Origin: Clostridium sp.
GTDB lineage: Bacteria; Bacillota_I; Bacilli_A; RF39; UBA660
Reading direction: 5' to 3'
Length of the DNA stretch: 43,038 nt
Assembly: GCA_023665725.1 (NCBI GenBank)
Contig: JAMPDH010000011.1
Span: forward strand, 1 to 43,038
Positions 16,488 to 25,342 of the stretch are shown piece by piece; positions within the stretch are counted from its first letter, which is position 1; every line of letters starts with the position of its first letter. Both the position numbers and the translations under genes were made by a program. A model generated the notes under the pieces. It saw only the letters and a list, made by a program, of their open reading frames with translations, had not been told where the DNA came from and made no database searches.

Positions 16488-19400
16488 TTATACTTTTTCT
16501 ACTTTTAAATAAATTTCATTGTCATTTAATGTATATTTTGATGTAACGCTAGTATCCTTTATAAATGAAATAGTCAAAGTCTCATTTTTAATAAAATCCA
16601 AATGTTTTTCTAATGTTTTTTCTACCATTTCATCTCCATTGTAGTAAACCTTTATTCTATCAGTTATTACTAAATCCAAGTCTTTCCTAATACTTTGAAT
16701 ATTTCTAACCATTTCACGAGCAAGACCTTCTATAATTAAATCTTCTGTAAGTGAAGTATTAAGTATTACAAAAGTTTTACCATTATTAGAGGAACAATAT
16801 CCTTCTTTTACCTTTATACTAATATCTACCATACTAGGTGTAATAGTTAAATCTTTACCATCAAATTTAATATTAATATTTCCTTCTTTTAATTTAGAGA
16901 TTTCTTCATTTGATAAACTATTTAGACTTTCAGCAAACATATTTACCTTATTGCCAAATACACGACCAACTTCTCTAAAGTTTGGTTTAATTATATAGTC
17001 CATATATTCTAAAGTATTATCTATAAATACTATATTTTTTACATTAAGTTCTTCCTTAATAATTCCAAGCAATGAGGAGATAATACTTTCATTTTTACTT
17101 TCAAGAATTAATTCACTAATTGGTTGTCTAACTTTTATTTTAGCTTCCTCTCTTGCAAATCTTCCAAGTGAACATATATCTCTAATTAAATCCATTTTAG
17201 TTTCTACTTCTTCATTTATTAATTCATTAGAATATTTAGGAAAATTTTCTAAATGAACAGATTCATTTCCCGTTAAACATCTATATATTTCTTCTGATAT
17301 ATATGGTGTAATTGGTGCGGTAAGTTTAGTTAATGTAAGTATTGTTTCATAAGTTGTTAAATACACTGATTTTTTAGAATCTGTTAATTCACTTTCCCAA
17401 AATCTTCTTCTATTACTTCTAATATACCAATTTGATAAATCATCATTTAAAAATTCTATTATGTATTTAGTAACTTTAGTTAAATCATATTCATTATATG
17501 CATCTGTTACATTTTTAATGACTTTATTTAATTTTGATATTAACCATTTATCAGTTATATCTCTATCAATAACTGGTATTTCATAATTTCTTGGATCTAT
17601 ATTATCAGCATTGGCATACATCTCAAAGAATGAATATGTATTTTTAAATGTACTTATATATTTAGAGTATATTTCCTTTAAACCTTCCTCATCAAATTTA
17701 ATTGGCGTCCAAACAGGTGAAGCATATGGTAAGTAAAATCTAATTGTATCCGCTCCATAATGCTTAATAGTGTCAAATGGGGATACTATATTACCCTTTG
17801 ATTTACTCATTTTTTTACCAAACTTATCTAAAAGCAAATCATTTACCAATACATTTTTATATGGACTTTTCCCCATTATAAATGTTCCTAAAATCATTAA
17901 TGTATAAAACCAACCTCTTGTTTGATCTACGCCTTCTGATATAAAATCAGCTGGAAATTGGCTTTCAAATAATTCCTTATTTTCAAAAGGATAATGATAT
18001 TGAGCATAAGGCATAGATCCTGAATCAAACCAACAGTCAATTACATCAGTTACTCTTGACATATCATTTCCACATTTTTTACATTTTATTTTTATTTCAT
18101 CTACGTATGGTCTATGTAAATCTAGTTTCTCTACATCAATATTTCCTATTGCTTTTTGTTTTAATTCTTCCCTTGAGCCTATCATTTCTTCATGTCCACA
18201 ACTACATCTCCATAAAGGAAGTGGTGTCCCCCAATATCTATTTCTGGATATAGCCCAATCATTTAAATTTTCAAGCCAATTCGCAAATCTTTTTTCACCT
18301 ACATAAGAGGGATACCAATTTACTGATTTATTATTTTCAATAATTTTTTCTTTTAATTTAGTAACCTCTAAATAAAATGATGGCTTAGAATAATATAAAA
18401 GCGGTGTATCACATCTCCAGCAATGTGGATAATTATGAACCATTTTTATCTTTTTAAATAGCTTATCATTTTGTTTTAGATACTTTATAATCTCTATATC
18501 TGCATCAAAAACAAGCATACCCTTCCATGGCCCAAGTAAATATTTTCCATCTTCTCCTACTGGATTTACATAAGGTAAATTATATTTTTTACCAACATTA
18601 GCATCATCTTCACCAAATGCAGGTGCAATATGCACTATTCCAGTTCCATCCTCCATTGTTACATATGTATCATTTGTAACAATAAAAGCTTTCCCTTTTA
18701 CATCAATTTCTGGAATTAATTGTTCATATTCCATGTATTCTAAATCTTTTCCCGTAAAAGTTTCCAAAATTTCATAATCTTCTCCTAATACTTTATTAGC
18801 TAAAGATGCAGCCAAGATGAATTTATATCCCTGGCTTAAAACTTTTACATACTTTTCATCTGGATTAACGCAAAGTGCTACATTAGAAATTAAAGTCCAT
18901 GGTGTTGTTGTCCAAACTAAAAAGTAAACATCCTCATCCTTTTTTTTCATTGGGACTATTACTGTATTTACACTATCTTCTTTATAACCCTGTGCAACTT
19001 CATGAGAGGCTAAACCTGTTCCACATCTTGGACAATATGGTAATATTTTATGTCCCTCATAAAATAATCCTTCATCAAAAAATTTTTTTAGAATCCACCA
19101 TTCTGTTTCTATATAATTATTATCATAAGTTACATACGGATTTTCTAAATCTATAAATTGCCCCATTTTATCAGTCAAATCAGAAAAAGCCTTTTCATTT
19201 TTCCATACACTCTCTCTACATTTCTGGTTAAATTCTTTTATACCATATTTTTCAATATCCTTTTTACCAGTAAATCCTAACTCTTTTTCAACTTGAAGTT
19301 CAACTGGTAATCCATGAGTATCCCATCCTACTTTTCTAAGTACTTTATATCCTTGCATAGTTTTATATTTGCAAAAAGTATCTTTTAAAAACTTTGGCAT

Positions 19401-19580
19401 CATATGATGAAGTCCTGGCATCCCATTTGCAGTTGCTGGTCCATCATAAAATACAAAGTTAGGGCAATTATTTCTAATTTCTATAGTTTTTCCTAATATA
19501 TCTATATCTTTCCAATTCTTTAAGATATCTTCTTCTATCTCATTTATTTCCTTTTTACTTAAACTTTTAAATTTTTCCAT
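16488..19580 (-). CDS. ileS: Isoleucyl-tRNA synthetase, type 2 (GxHH variant)
   Basis: Class I synthetase that charges and edits tRNA-Ile. The start is ATG 19578-19580, 7 nt after AGGAGG; an ATG seven codons earlier lies at the T-box terminator U-run. About 1030 residues with the IleRS2-type C-terminal domain (VITDRIKVYYNGDEMVEKTL). The HIGH-equivalent motif reads GLHH (residues 56-59, within ANGMPGLHHMMPKF) and the KMSKS loop is intact (KKMSKSKGNI). Catalytic, CP1 editing (WTTTPWTLISN, HIAPAFGEDD) and anticodon domains are in order. Type 2 enzymes are known for low mupirocin sensitivity. Controlled by the upstream T-box. Confidence 0.96.
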   Translation of the reverse strand: MEKFKSLSKKEINEIEEDILKNWKDIDILGKTIEIRNNCPNFVFYDGPATANGMPGLHHMMPKFLKDTFCKYKTMQGYKVLRKVGWDTHGLPVELQVEKELGFTGKKDIEKYGIKEFNQKCRESVWKNEKAFSDLTDKMGQFIDLENPYVTYDNNYIETEWWILKKFFDEGLFYEGHKILPYCPRCGTGLASHEVAQGYKEDSVNTVIVPMKKKDEDVYFLVWTTTPWTLISNVALCVNPDEKYVKVLSQGYKFILAASLANKVLGEDYEILETFTGKDLEYMEYEQLIPEIDVKGKAFIVTNDTYVTMEDGTGIVHIAPAFGEDDANVGKKYNLPYVNPVGEDGKYLLGPWKGMLVFDADIEIIKYLKQNDKLFKKIKMVHNYPHCWRCDTPLLYYSKPSFYLEVTKLKEKIIENNKSVNWYPSYVGEKRFANWLENLNDWAISRNRYWGTPLPLWRCSCGHEEMIGSREELKQKAIGNIDVEKLDLHRPYVDEIKIKCKKCGNDMSRVTDVIDCWFDSGSMPYAQYHYPFENKELFESQFPADFISEGVDQTRGWFYTLMILGTFIMGKSPYKNVLVNDLLLDKFGKKMSKSKGNIVSPFDTIKHYGADTIRFYLPYASPVWTPIKFDEEGLKEIYSKYISTFKNTYSFFEMYANADNIDPRNYEIPVIDRDITDKWLISKLNKVIKNVTDAYNEYDLTKVTKYIIEFLNDDLSNWYIRSNRRRFWESELTDSKKSVYLTTYETILTLTKLTAPITPYISEEIYRCLTGNESVHLENFPKYSNELINEEVETKMDLIRDICSLGRFAREEAKIKVRQPISELILESKNESIISSLLGIIKEELNVKNIVFIDNTLEYMDYIIKPNFREVGRVFGNKVNMFAESLNSLSNEEISKLKEGNINIKFDGKDLTITPSMVDISIKVKEGYCSSNNGKTFVILNTSLTEDLIIEGLAREMVRNIQSIRKDLDLVITDRIKVYYNGDEMVEKTLEKHLDFIKNETLTISFIKDTSVTSKYTLNDNEIYLKVEKV

Positions 19581-19601
19581 ACCTTTTCCTCCTAAATACA
19601 T

Positions 19602-19802
19602 AAAAAATCCCCTCCTAATAAGGACGAGATTTCCCGCGGTACCACCTTAGTTTATAATTATTATACACCTTGAAACTATAACGCGTTGCCGTTTTTATCT
19701 TATCCATAAAAAACATCAAGAGTGATTTATATATTACTCTGTTACTAACTTTCACCAAATGTTAGCTCTCTTTAAACATCTATAATATACCGTCTCTATC
19801 AT
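19602..19802 (-). promoter_or_regulatory. T-box riboswitch, Ile specifier, for ileS
   Basis: The T-box AAGGTGGTACCGCGGG is intact (complement of 19633-19648). The terminator stem pairs AAATCTCGTCCT with AGGAGGGGATTT around a TTATT-like loop and ends in six T (complement of 19602-19607). Stem I has AGAG at its base pairing with CTCT, an AGAGAG motif and a TTTGGTG distal loop. The specifier position reads ATC (complement of 19724-19726) followed by A, which is isoleucine and fits the gene it controls. Confidence 0.95.
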
Positions 19803-19807
19803 TTGTT

Positions 19808-20266
19808 TTAGAAATCAACTTTTTCTATATTGTCTATTATTTCCATCTGTGTCTCAACAATAGACTTTAATTTATGTTTAAATACATTTATATTCTTTTT
19901 AAGCATATTTGCTTCCATTTCAGTTTTTTCAGCCCTAAGGAGTGCTTCATTAACTATCCTGTTAGCATTATTTTTAGCATTTTCTACTAATGCTTCACTT
20001 TCTTTCATAGCAGACATTTTTATTTGGTCACTTGTTCTTTGAGCCATGATTATAGTTTTATTTAAAGTAGCTTCTAATCTTTCATGTTGCTCTAATTTTT
20101 CCTTTAACCTAATATTTTCTTGTTCTAAATTTTCAAGTTCTGCAAGTTTTAGTTCCTTTTGCTTATTATCTGCTATCATTTTTTCAACTTGATTTATTAC
20201 CTGGTCCAAAAAAGCATTAACCTCATCTGGGTCGTAGCCACGAAGTGTGCGATTAAATTTTTCCAT
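19808..20266 (-). CDS. divIVA: DivIVA domain protein
   Basis: Curvature-sensing coiled-coil scaffold at septa and poles; it positions division and, in sporulation, chromosome-anchoring factors. The start is ATG 20264-20266, 5 nt after GAGGTG, giving 152 residues. The N-terminal membrane-binding domain is recognisable from FNRTLRGYDPDEVNAFLDQV. Residues about 30-150 form two coiled-coil blocks rich in Glu, Lys and Leu. The usual proteins are slightly longer, so the C-terminal region is compact. It follows sepF in the same direction, as in many Bacillota division clusters, and precedes the ileS T-box. Confidence 0.93.
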   Translation of the reverse strand: MEKFNRTLRGYDPDEVNAFLDQVINQVEKMIADNKQKELKLAELENLEQENIRLKEKLEQHERLEATLNKTIIMAQRTSDQIKMSAMKESEALVENAKNNANRIVNEALLRAEKTEMEANMLKKNINVFKHKLKSIVETQMEIIDNIEKVDF

Positions 20267-20316
20267 ATCTTCACCTCTAGAATCATATAACATATAGCAT
20301 ATGATTTGTTATACTT

Positions 20317-20730
20317 TTACCATTCAATATTTATATCATCGTTATCGTGTATATCTTTTCCCTCTTTTTCATCAGAGATGCTACCTTGGATATTAACATT
20401 ATTTGGTGTACATAAAAAAATGCCACCACCAATTTTTTGAATTTCTCCACCTATTGCATATATAGTACCACTCAAAAAATCAACTATTCTCTTTGCCTGA
20501 TCTGAAGTAACTCTTTTTAAGTTTACTACAACTGTATTTCTTGATTTTAAATGGTCTACTATTTGTTGTGATTCTGAATAAGCTCTTGGTTCTAGTAAAA
20601 TCATTTTACTGCCACCATCATTTTCTTTTAAAGCTTCTTCAGGCTTTAATGTATAATATGTATCTTCAATCCCATCTGTCCCAAATACATCACTATCTTC
20701 TTCTTTAAAAAATTTCTTTAATAATCCCAT
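20317..20730 (-). CDS. sepF: Cell division protein SepF
   Basis: FtsZ-binding protein that aligns and tethers Z-ring filaments to the membrane. It has 137 residues. An acidic linker (residues 9-40) leads to the SepF core: [61 protein letters not shown] and FLCTPNNV, all typical. A basic amphipathic N-terminus ([10 protein letters not shown]) fits membrane binding. AGGAGG precedes the ATG. Upstream of divIVA with a 50-bp gap, probably one unit. Confidence 0.95.
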   Translation of the reverse strand: MGLLKKFFKEEDSDVFGTDGIEDTYYTLKPEEALKENDGGSKMILLEPRAYSESQQIVDHLKSRNTVVVNLKRVTSDQAKRIVDFLSGTIYAIGGEIQKIGGGIFLCTPNNVNIQGSISDEKEGKDIHDNDDINIEW

Positions 20731-20787
20731 TTTAATTCCTCCTTGTAAAATACAAAATCTATTCTAGTTAATTTTATCATAATTTAT

Positions 20788-20850
20788 TAAAAAAAAAAAC
20801 CAATTTTATAAAAAAAGCATTAAAAAGTTACAATTTTTATAAAATGGTTT
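20788..20850 (-). terminator. Terminator after the 621-residue membrane protein
   Basis: Long stem AACCAATTTTATAAA (20798-20812) with a near-perfect complement at 20836-20850, followed on the minus strand by a run of at least ten T. Confidence 0.75.
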
Positions 20851-20865
20851 TAAAGTATATAAGTT

Positions 20866-20887
20866 AAAGGAACAAAGTTGTTCCTTT
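20866..20887. repeat. Second hairpin just upstream of that terminator
   Basis: Perfect 10-bp stem AAAGGAACAA/TTGTTCCTTT (20866-20875 with 20878-20887) and a 2-nt gap. There is no T-run on the minus strand, so it is probably a 3'-UTR stabilising hairpin or part of a tandem terminator. Confidence 0.5.
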
Positions 20888-20893
20888 ATAAAA

Positions 20894-22759
20894 TTATACT
20901 TCAATATTATATTCTATTAAATCTAGTTTATTTCCACGATATCTATATAAATCAGCTGTATCTGAACTATAGGAATAATTTTTAAGTACATACATATAGT
21001 TATCATTTACATAATATATTGAGTTAATATCTTCTAATATTTTATTAGCCTTTCCATTGTAAACGTTATAGTCTCCACTTCTATTACTATAATTAGTATA
21101 ATAATATATTCTATTAGTCTCAGTTACATTTATTCCACTAGAATATACATCTTGTGCGATTTTTTCTGATTTACCAGATTTAGCTATCATTAAATCTCCA
21201 TATGATTTATCATTCACATCTTTAACAAATATTAATGAGTCTTGATAATCCCCTGTTGAATCAATAATTTCTACATTTTCTGCTAAAGAAATAACCTCGC
21301 CTAATTTATTTCCCTCTATTTTAGCATAGAATAATTCCTCATCAATTACGTAATATAAATCATTTTTAATAATATATGAGTCAATAGTTTTATCTATATT
21401 ATTTTTAATTTGTACGGCGTCATTTTCTCCTATTTTAAACATAAGACTTTTTACTTCACATTCTTTTAAGAAATCAGTTATCTCATAGAAATAATTTATT
21501 TCTGACATCTTAAGTTTTTTATCGGTATTATAAGAAAGTGTTGTATAAACTATAGCACCACTATCTATATTTGTTTCTATTACACTATCTACATCTTTAG
21601 CAAGTTCTGTTTTATTATCCCCTACTTGGTAATAAACCTTTACTGAAGAAGTACTATATTCTTCATTTAGTCTTTCTCTAATTCTATTTCTAGAATTTAC
21701 ATTAATTTGTTCATTATAACTATTTCTATATGTTTCATAATCAACAACAGCATCTAAATAATCACGATAAGTATATGCTTTAAAATTTTTATCTTCTTCT
21801 AGTTTATCATCTTCTATTATCTTTGAAATATCAAATGTATCATTTTCAGATTTTGAACTATAAATAAATTTTTTGAAATCATCAGAGTAGTCATATAAAT
21901 TATTTACATTGCTTATCGCAAGATCATTTTTACCACTTTTTATATCATAAACATAATAGTCACGTAAATAGCTATCGTCATCTACTTTTTTACTATATAA
22001 TACTTTTGTTAAATCTTCATTAAATGTTGCACTTGCATAATCAGATGTAATTTTTACTTTTTCATCTTTTGAAGTATCTAAACTATTCATATATAAATTA
22101 CCATCTTTTTTATAGAAAATTTTATCATTAGAAACTCCAACAATATATGAAATTTCAGCATCTAATTTTGTTTTATTAGCACCATAGTATACATATAAAT
22201 CGTCATCATCATTTGTAAATATTATATATTTGTCATTCTTACTAAATCCAAAATCATCTACATCTGTAGTTATTCTTTCACTTTCTTTTTTTAACTGTGT
22301 ATCAAATAAATATAAATTATCATCTTTAGTATAAAGTATATATCTGTCACTCATATTTGAATATTTAATATCAGGGTTTTCATCTATACTTGTTATAGTT
22401 ATAGGTTTTTTTTCTTTTGAAGTAATATATTTAAGTTCACCATCTGAGTTTACATATACAAGTGGTTTTTCTATATTTTTACTTCCATTTGATGAAATAA
22501 TACTAAATATAATTAAGAATAAAATGATCGCTATTAAAACTGCTCCTACTATCAAAACAAGCATTTTATTTTTATTATAAAAATCTTTTATATTAAATTT
22601 TGCTTTTTTATTGGATTTATTAATACCTTCATCATTTTTTTCTTTTACATTTTCTTGAATATTATCTTCTACATTATCTTTACTAATTTCTTCTTCAGTA
22701 ATTTCAGTAGAATCAACATTCTGATTTTTTTGAACGTTTGAATCTTTTTTATTAGCCAT
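20894..22759 (-). CDS. Membrane-anchored protein with a repeat (propeller-like) outer domain
   Basis: A 621-residue protein of no named family. Residues 1-65 are charged and cytoplasmic (poly Asp/Asn/Glu/Lys), a single transmembrane segment spans about 67-90 (LVLIVGAVLIAIILFLIIF), and the rest is outside. The outer part repeats strand pairs such as YILYTKDDNLYLFD, KIFYKKDGNLYMNS and KVLYSKKVDD, resembling TolB/DPP-IV-type beta-propeller blades. A possible role is envelope sensing or scaffolding; this is inference. AAGGAG precedes the ATG. Single gene between sepF and glyS with its own terminator. Confidence 0.75.
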   Translation of the reverse strand: MANKKDSNVQKNQNVDSTEITEEEISKDNVEDNIQENVKEKNDEGINKSNKKAKFNIKDFYNKNKMLVLIVGAVLIAIILFLIIFSIISSNGSKNIEKPLVYVNSDGELKYITSKEKKPITITSIDENPDIKYSNMSDRYILYTKDDNLYLFDTQLKKESERITTDVDDFGFSKNDKYIIFTNDDDDLYVYYGANKTKLDAEISYIVGVSNDKIFYKKDGNLYMNSLDTSKDEKVKITSDYASATFNEDLTKVLYSKKVDDDSYLRDYYVYDIKSGKNDLAISNVNNLYDYSDDFKKFIYSSKSENDTFDISKIIEDDKLEEDKNFKAYTYRDYLDAVVDYETYRNSYNEQINVNSRNRIRERLNEEYSTSSVKVYYQVGDNKTELAKDVDSVIETNIDSGAIVYTTLSYNTDKKLKMSEINYFYEITDFLKECEVKSLMFKIGENDAVQIKNNIDKTIDSYIIKNDLYYVIDEELFYAKIEGNKLGEVISLAENVEIIDSTGDYQDSLIFVKDVNDKSYGDLMIAKSGKSEKIAQDVYSSGINVTETNRIYYYTNYSNRSGDYNVYNGKANKILEDINSIYYVNDNYMYVLKNYSYSSDTADLYRYRGNKLDLIEYNIEV

Positions 22760-22906
22760 TAAATCTCACTCCTTATTAAATCTTACTAATGTTATTAAAA
22801 TAAATTCATAAAATATAACATTAATTTAAATAACTATATCATAAAATATAAAGTTTTACAACAATAGTACAATAATAAATATAATATTTTTTTTCAAAAA
22901 ATTGAA

Positions 22907-24277
22907 TTAAAACTTTATTTTTTTATTTATATAAGGAATAACATCCTCAATTGGTAAAACTATTTGTTCCATGGTATCCCTATCTCTAATTGTTACAGTA
23001 TTTTTATTTAATGTGTCATCATCTATTGTTATACAAAATGGTGTCCCTATAACATCTTGTCTTCTATATCTTTTTCCAATATTAGAACTATCATCATAAG
23101 TTGTCATAAAATAATTACTTAAATTATCATATATTTCTATTGCTTTTTCAGAATGGAATTTTTTTACAAGTGGCAAAATTGCTACTTTATATGGTGCAAG
23201 ATATGGATGTAAACTTAATACTTCCCTAGTTGTTCCATCTTCTAATGTATCTTCATGGTATGCCTCAAATAAAAATGCAAGTATACTTCTATCTAGCCCA
23301 TATGTCGATTCTATAATGTATGGAATAAATTTCTCATTTGTTTCTGAATCTAAATATTCTTGTTTTACTCCACTATATTCTTGATGTCTAGTCAAATCAA
23401 AATCAGTTCTATTATGTGTACCATTAATTTCACCATATCCAAATGGAAATAAATATTCTATATCACACGCAGCTTTAGCGTAATGTGCTAACTTTTCATG
23501 GTCATGAAATCTTAAATGTTCCTCTTTTAAGCCTAAATCCATATAAAATTTTTTGCCATACTCTTTAAAGTATTCATATAATTCCACATCTGTTCCTTTT
23601 TTGCAAAATGTTTGGAATTCCATTTGTTCAAACTCAATGGTCCTGAACGTAAAATTACCAGGTGTTATTTCATTTCTAAATGCTTTACCAATTTGTCCTA
23701 TAGAAAAAGGTAGCTTAGTACGCATAGATCTCTGTACATTTAAAAAATTTACGTATTCTCCTTGCGCATTTTCAGGTCTTAAATATATTGCACTTTTGCT
23801 GTCATTAGTCACACCTCTATATGTTTCAAACATTAAATTAAACTCTCTTATATCGGTAAAGTTAGATTTACCGCATTTAGGGCATGGAACCTTATGCTCT
23901 TTTATATAAGAGACCATTTCTTCATCAGTCATCTTATCTGCACATACATTAGAATCAAAGTTGTCTATTAAATTATCAGCTCTATGTCTTGTCTTACATT
24001 CACGGCAATCAATAAGTGGATCTGAAAAACCACCAACATGACCACTTGCCTCCCAAACCTTAGGATGCATTAATATATCAGCATCTATTTCGTAGCTATT
24101 TTTTCTTTCTTGGATAAATCTCTTTCTCCAAGCATCTTTTAAATTATTTTTAAGTCTAGCCCCTAATGGACCATAATCCCATGTATTAGCAAGCCCACCA
24201 TATATCTCACTACCCTGAAAAATAAATCCATATTGTTTGCACACATTAACCATTTTATCCATATCTATTTTTGACAT
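22907..24277 (-). CDS. glyS: Glycyl-tRNA synthetase, alpha2 type
   Basis: Charges tRNA-Gly. Homodimeric class II GlyRS, about 456 residues, distinct from the bacterial alpha2beta2 form. Visible signatures: ICKQYGFIFQGSEIYGGLANTWDYGPLG, FRNEITPGNFTFRTIEFEQME, STYGLDRSILAFL and the C-terminal anticodon domain APYKVAILPLVKK. A zinc-knuckle-like CRECKTRHRADN...CPKCG pair sits in the insertion. The start is ATG 24275-24277, 8 nt after AAGGAGG; the TTG two codons upstream is too close to that site. No T-box is seen upstream, unlike ileS and gatC. Confidence 0.96.
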   Translation of the reverse strand: MSKIDMDKMVNVCKQYGFIFQGSEIYGGLANTWDYGPLGARLKNNLKDAWRKRFIQERKNSYEIDADILMHPKVWEASGHVGGFSDPLIDCRECKTRHRADNLIDNFDSNVCADKMTDEEMVSYIKEHKVPCPKCGKSNFTDIREFNLMFETYRGVTNDSKSAIYLRPENAQGEYVNFLNVQRSMRTKLPFSIGQIGKAFRNEITPGNFTFRTIEFEQMEFQTFCKKGTDVELYEYFKEYGKKFYMDLGLKEEHLRFHDHEKLAHYAKAACDIEYLFPFGYGEINGTHNRTDFDLTRHQEYSGVKQEYLDSETNEKFIPYIIESTYGLDRSILAFLFEAYHEDTLEDGTTREVLSLHPYLAPYKVAILPLVKKFHSEKAIEIYDNLSNYFMTTYDDSSNIGKRYRRQDVIGTPFCITIDDDTLNKNTVTIRDRDTMEQIVLPIEDVIPYINKKIKF

Positions 24278-24394
24278 TGGCAATTCCTCCTTAATTCTTA
24301 ATAATTTTTTATTGTTAAATTATAAGGTGTTCTCATTAAATTCTTCATTTTTTCATCTAAATTTTCATAATAAAATTAACTTAAAATAATTTTA

Positions 24395-24832
24395 TCACTT
24401 TGATATATTATTGTCAAAGTATTTACTTTTCACTTTACTACTTTGTTGTTGTAAATCATACATATCAATGAGTAATTTATAAAAAGAAATTTCTGATTCT
24501 TTATTTACTTTTAGTAATTTAAGAATGGTTACTAACTGTTCATTTGTTACTTCTCTATGATTTATATCAAAATATGGTAATTCAATATCAAGATTTCCAC
24601 ATCTATAGCTATATAAAACATACCCCAATATATCAACTATCAAATCTCTATATGTTAAATCTAAATTTTTATACTTAGGTTGTAAAATTATTATTTTTTT
24701 ATATATTGTTTCTAGATCAATACTAAGTATTTTAAGGTGTTCTATTACAAATTCATCTATTGATAAATTTTTATCTATTTTAATTAATTTACCATTACAA
24801 TCTATAAAAAAATCCTGTCCTGAAATATCCAA
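24395..24832 (-). CDS. Unknown protein with a Spo0A-type promoter
   Basis: A 145-residue helical, acidic, soluble protein I do not recognise. The start is a TTG (24830-24832) preceded by GAGG at 8 nt. A good promoter with an adjacent Spo0A box lies about 80-120 bp upstream, suggesting activation at the onset of sporulation. Sequence features are limited: an N-terminal FFIDCNGKLIKIDKNLSIDEFV strand-rich part, then helices; no catalytic motif. It sits between glyS and the spoVA cluster. A regulator or a forespore/mother-cell factor is possible, but no function can be read from the sequence. Confidence 0.65.
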   Translation of the reverse strand: MDISGQDFFIDCNGKLIKIDKNLSIDEFVIEHLKILSIDLETIYKKIIILQPKYKNLDLTYRDLIVDILGYVLYSYRCGNLDIELPYFDINHREVTNEQLVTILKLLKVNKESEISFYKLLIDMYDLQQQSSKVKSKYFDNNISK

Positions 24833-24908
24833 AAAAATCGCCTCTACTATTTTAATTAATTCTTCGTTTAAATAATTATTACTACAACCTAAAAAAACAC
24901 ACTTTAAC

Positions 24909-24954
24909 AGTATATCAATTACTAAAGTTTAAATCAAGAATAAATTTTGTCGAA
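24909..24954 (-). promoter_or_regulatory. Promoter with Spo0A box for the 24395-24832 gene
   Basis: On the minus strand: -10 TATACT (24909-24914), 17-bp spacer, -35 TTGATT (24932-24937). A perfect TTTTGTCGAA Spo0A box (24945-24954, forward orientation) lies 7 bp upstream of the -35, the usual position for Spo0A~P activation. Confidence 0.65.
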
Positions 24955-24981
24955 AAAAGGTATTACTTATAATATTAAAAT

Positions 24982-25019
24982 AAAAAAGCCATTAACTTTT
25001 TGGTTTAAAAATTAATGAC
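24982..25019 (-). terminator. spoVA operon terminator
   Basis: Stem GCCATTAA/TTAATGAC (24988-24995 with 25012-25019), overlapping the spoVAE stop, followed by TTTTTTA on the minus strand. Confidence 0.7.
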
Positions 25020-25342
25020 AAGAAAAACGAAAATATTATTGCTGCTGATATACCAGAAGCTGTTAGATCAAACATGCCCATAATTAATCCCATCGGGCCT
25101 ATATCAAGTGCTGTTACCATTGCACCATGGGTAAGTAAATGCCCAAAACTTGTAATCGGTACTAGTGCTCCTCCACCTACTATTAATACTATTTTATCAT
25201 ATATTCCAAATATATCTAAAAATGCGCCTAATACAACAAATATAGTAGTTATATGGCCAGGAGTCAGTTTAGTATTATCAAGTATAAGTTGCCCTATTAA
25301 GCAAATTAAACCACAAAATAGAAATGAATATATATATTGCAT
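24992..25342 (-). CDS. spoVAE: Stage V sporulation protein AE
   Basis: Integral membrane part of the SpoVA channel that moves dipicolinic acid into the forespore and out during germination. It has 116 residues with three to four hydrophobic helices; the PGHITTIFVVLGAFLDIFGIYDK and GALVPITSFGHLLTHGA segments are the family signature. AGGAGG-like GGAGGTAA precedes the ATG, which overlaps the spoVAD stop. Last gene of spoVAC-AD-AE, the minimal set common in Clostridia. Confidence 0.95.
   Translation of the reverse strand: MQYIYSFLFCGLICLIGQLILDNTKLTPGHITTIFVVLGAFLDIFGIYDKIVLIVGGGALVPITSFGHLLTHGAMVTALDIGPMGLIMGMFDLTASGISAAIIFSFFLSLIFKPKS

Noticed and set aside
24278-24394. T-box upstream of glyS
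   Set aside because: No GGTGG-type T-box, no specifier stem and no terminator are present.
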